Assembly: GCA_013154385.1 (NCBI GenBank)
Contig: JAADCO010000012.1
Location: 1 to 14,267 of the forward strand
Length of the DNA: 14,267 bases
From: Thermodesulfobacteriota bacterium
Lineage (GTDB): Bacteria; Desulfobacterota; Thermodesulfobacteria; Thermodesulfobacteriales; Thermodesulfatatoraceae
Direction of reading: 5' to 3'
The notes under the pieces are model-generated. The model was not told the origin of the DNA. It searched no databases and worked only from the letters and a program-made list of their open reading frames with translations. This document shows positions 13,318-14,267 of this stretch, piece by piece (position 1 is the first letter of the stretch; each line of letters opens with the position of its first letter). Made by a program: the position numbers and the translations under genes.

Positions 13318-14267
13318 CTACTCCACGGTCACGCTCTTGGCCAAGTTTCGAGGCTGGTCCACGTCGCAGCCGCGTATAACTGCTACTTCATAGGCCAGAA
13401 GTTGCAAGGGGACGGTGTAGACGATGGGCGAGACTTCCCATTCGCATTCCGGCAGGAAGATGCTCTCGGTGGCCATGCGGGCGAGGGTTTCGTCTCCCTT
13501 TGTCCCGAAGGCGATGACCTGGCCCCGGCGGGAGCGGACTTCTTCGATGTTGCTGAGCATCTTCTCGTAGACGTGGTGGTTCTGCGGCGCGAGCACCACC
13601 ACCGGCATCTCTTCGTCAATGAGGGCGATGGGGCCGTGTTTCATCTCTCCGGCGGCGTATCCCTCCGCGTGGATGTAGGAGATCTCCTTGAGCTTCAGGG
13701 CGCCTTCGAGGGCGATGGGAAAGAGGATGTTTCGCCCGAGATAAAGAAAATTGCTCTTCTTGTGGTATTTGTAGGCGAGCTCCTTGAGCGGCGGATGGGT
13801 CTCTTCGATGACTTCTTCGATCATGCGGGGCACCTTGAGCAGGGCCTGAGCGATGCGTTTGCCCTCTTCCGCGGAGAGCACCCCTCTGGCGCGTCCGAAG
13901 TAGATGGTGAGAAGAAGGAGGGCCGTGAGCTGGCTGGTGAAGGCCTTGGTGGAGGCCACGCCGATCTCCGGCCCGGCGTGCGTGTAAAGGGTGCCGTCTG
14001 ATTCCCGCGTGATGGTGCTTCCGAGGACGTTGCAGATGGCGATGGCCTTGGCCCCCACTTCCCGGGCGCGTCTCAGGCTGGCCAGGGTGTCTGCGGTTTC
14101 TCCGGACTGGGAGATCGGGATGACCAGCGAGTCCTGGCTCAGGATGAAGTCCCGATAGCGGAATTCCGAACCCAGGTCCACTTCAACCGGGATCTTGGCC
14201 CAGCGTTCGAAGAGGTACTTGCCGATGAGCCCGGCGTGGTAGGAGGTGCCGCAGGCCAGGATGCAGA
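13318..14267 (-). CDS. glmS: Glutamine-fructose-6-phosphate aminotransferase, C-terminal half
   Basis: Makes glucosamine-6-phosphate from fructose-6-phosphate and glutamine, the entry to UDP-GlcNAc for peptidoglycan and lipopolysaccharide. About 315 residues of an expected roughly 610 are visible; the frame is open to the right edge, so the N-terminal glutaminase domain lies outside. The visible part starts CILACGTSYHAG, continues through EFRYRD, and holds both sugar isomerase (SIS) domains: QSGETADTLASLRRA and ASTKAFTSQL in the first, SNFLYLGRNILFPIALEGAL and EGYAAGEMKHGPIALID in the second. The C-terminus ends DVDQPRNLAKSVTVE, the family's conserved tail, so the 3' end is complete. The GTG at 14181 is internal, not a start. 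The epimerase gene follows 2 nt downstream. No glmS ribozyme can be judged because the 5' end is not in view. Confidence 0.97.
   Translation of the reverse strand, partial: CILACGTSYHAGLIGKYLFERWAKIPVEVDLGSEFRYRDFILSQDSLVIPISQSGETADTLASLRRAREVGAKAIAICNVLGSTITRESDGTLYTHAGPEIGVASTKAFTSQLTALLLLTIYFGRARGVLSAEEGKRIAQALLKVPRMIEEVIEETHPPLKELAYKYHKKSNFLYLGRNILFPIALEGALKLKEISYIHAEGYAAGEMKHGPIALIDEEMPVVVLAPQNHHVYEKMLSNIEEVRSRRGQVIAFGTKGDETLARMATESIFLPECEWEVSPIVYTVPLQLLAYEVAVIRGCDVDQPRNLAKSVTVE

Noticed and set aside
13318..14181. A separate 287-aa SIS protein starting at GTG 14181
   Set aside because: The frame stays open to the right edge and the upstream residues (CILACGTSYHAG onward) are the conserved GlmS sequence, so the GTG is internal.

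Overview
The window is a dense, one-directional run of 14 genes, all on the minus strand and read from the right edge towards the left. Most gaps are 0-57 nt, and there are two short overlaps. No tRNA, rRNA, CRISPR array, insertion sequence or clear terminator is visible, and no gene-free stretch exceeds 60 nt. The sequence is GC-rich. The proteins are rich in charged residues and compact. The gene set (didermic lipid and lipoprotein genes, a NIL-domain ferredoxin, psd-pssA-leuA in a row, a FapA/DUF342 protein, Shine-Dalgarno sites close to AAGGAGG) fits a thermophilic anaerobe of the Desulfobacterota/Thermodesulfobacteriota type. That assignment is inference from gene content, not from a marker gene.

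Layout in order of transcription. (1) glmS (C-terminal half, cut by the right edge) and a UDP-sugar 4-epimerase-type SDR protein, separated by 2 nt: amino-sugar and nucleotide-sugar supply for the envelope. (2) A sulfur/translation group: a YcaO protein with a TPR tail, a NIL-domain two-cluster ferredoxin, and the tRNA 2-thiouridylase MnmA, 10 nt and 0 nt apart. (3) A stand-alone histidine phosphotransfer (Hpt) protein. (4) psd and pssA, the two steps that turn CDP-diacylglycerol into phosphatidylethanolamine, overlapping by 8 nt, followed by leuA after a 56-nt gap. (5) A FapA/DUF342 protein whose start codon is embedded in a long inverted repeat. (6) A fibronectin-type-III lipoprotein overlapping lysA by 1 nt, then dapF and dapA (cut by the left edge), i.e. 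lysine/diaminopimelate synthesis.

Together the genes serve envelope building (GlcN-6-P, UDP-sugars, PE, meso-DAP, a lipoprotein), branched-chain and lysine synthesis, and tRNA thiolation. They probably form one or a few long transcripts. Genes are often translationally linked: stop and start overlap or touch at lipoprotein/lysA, psd/pssA and ferredoxin/mnmA, and stop codons lie within or next to the next gene's Shine-Dalgarno at ycaO/ferredoxin and mnmA/hpt.

The two most unusual items are the YcaO-TPR/NIL-ferredoxin/MnmA trio, a plausible sulfur-transfer module, and the 14-bp stem around the fapA start codon, a plausible translation control element. Neither is proven here.
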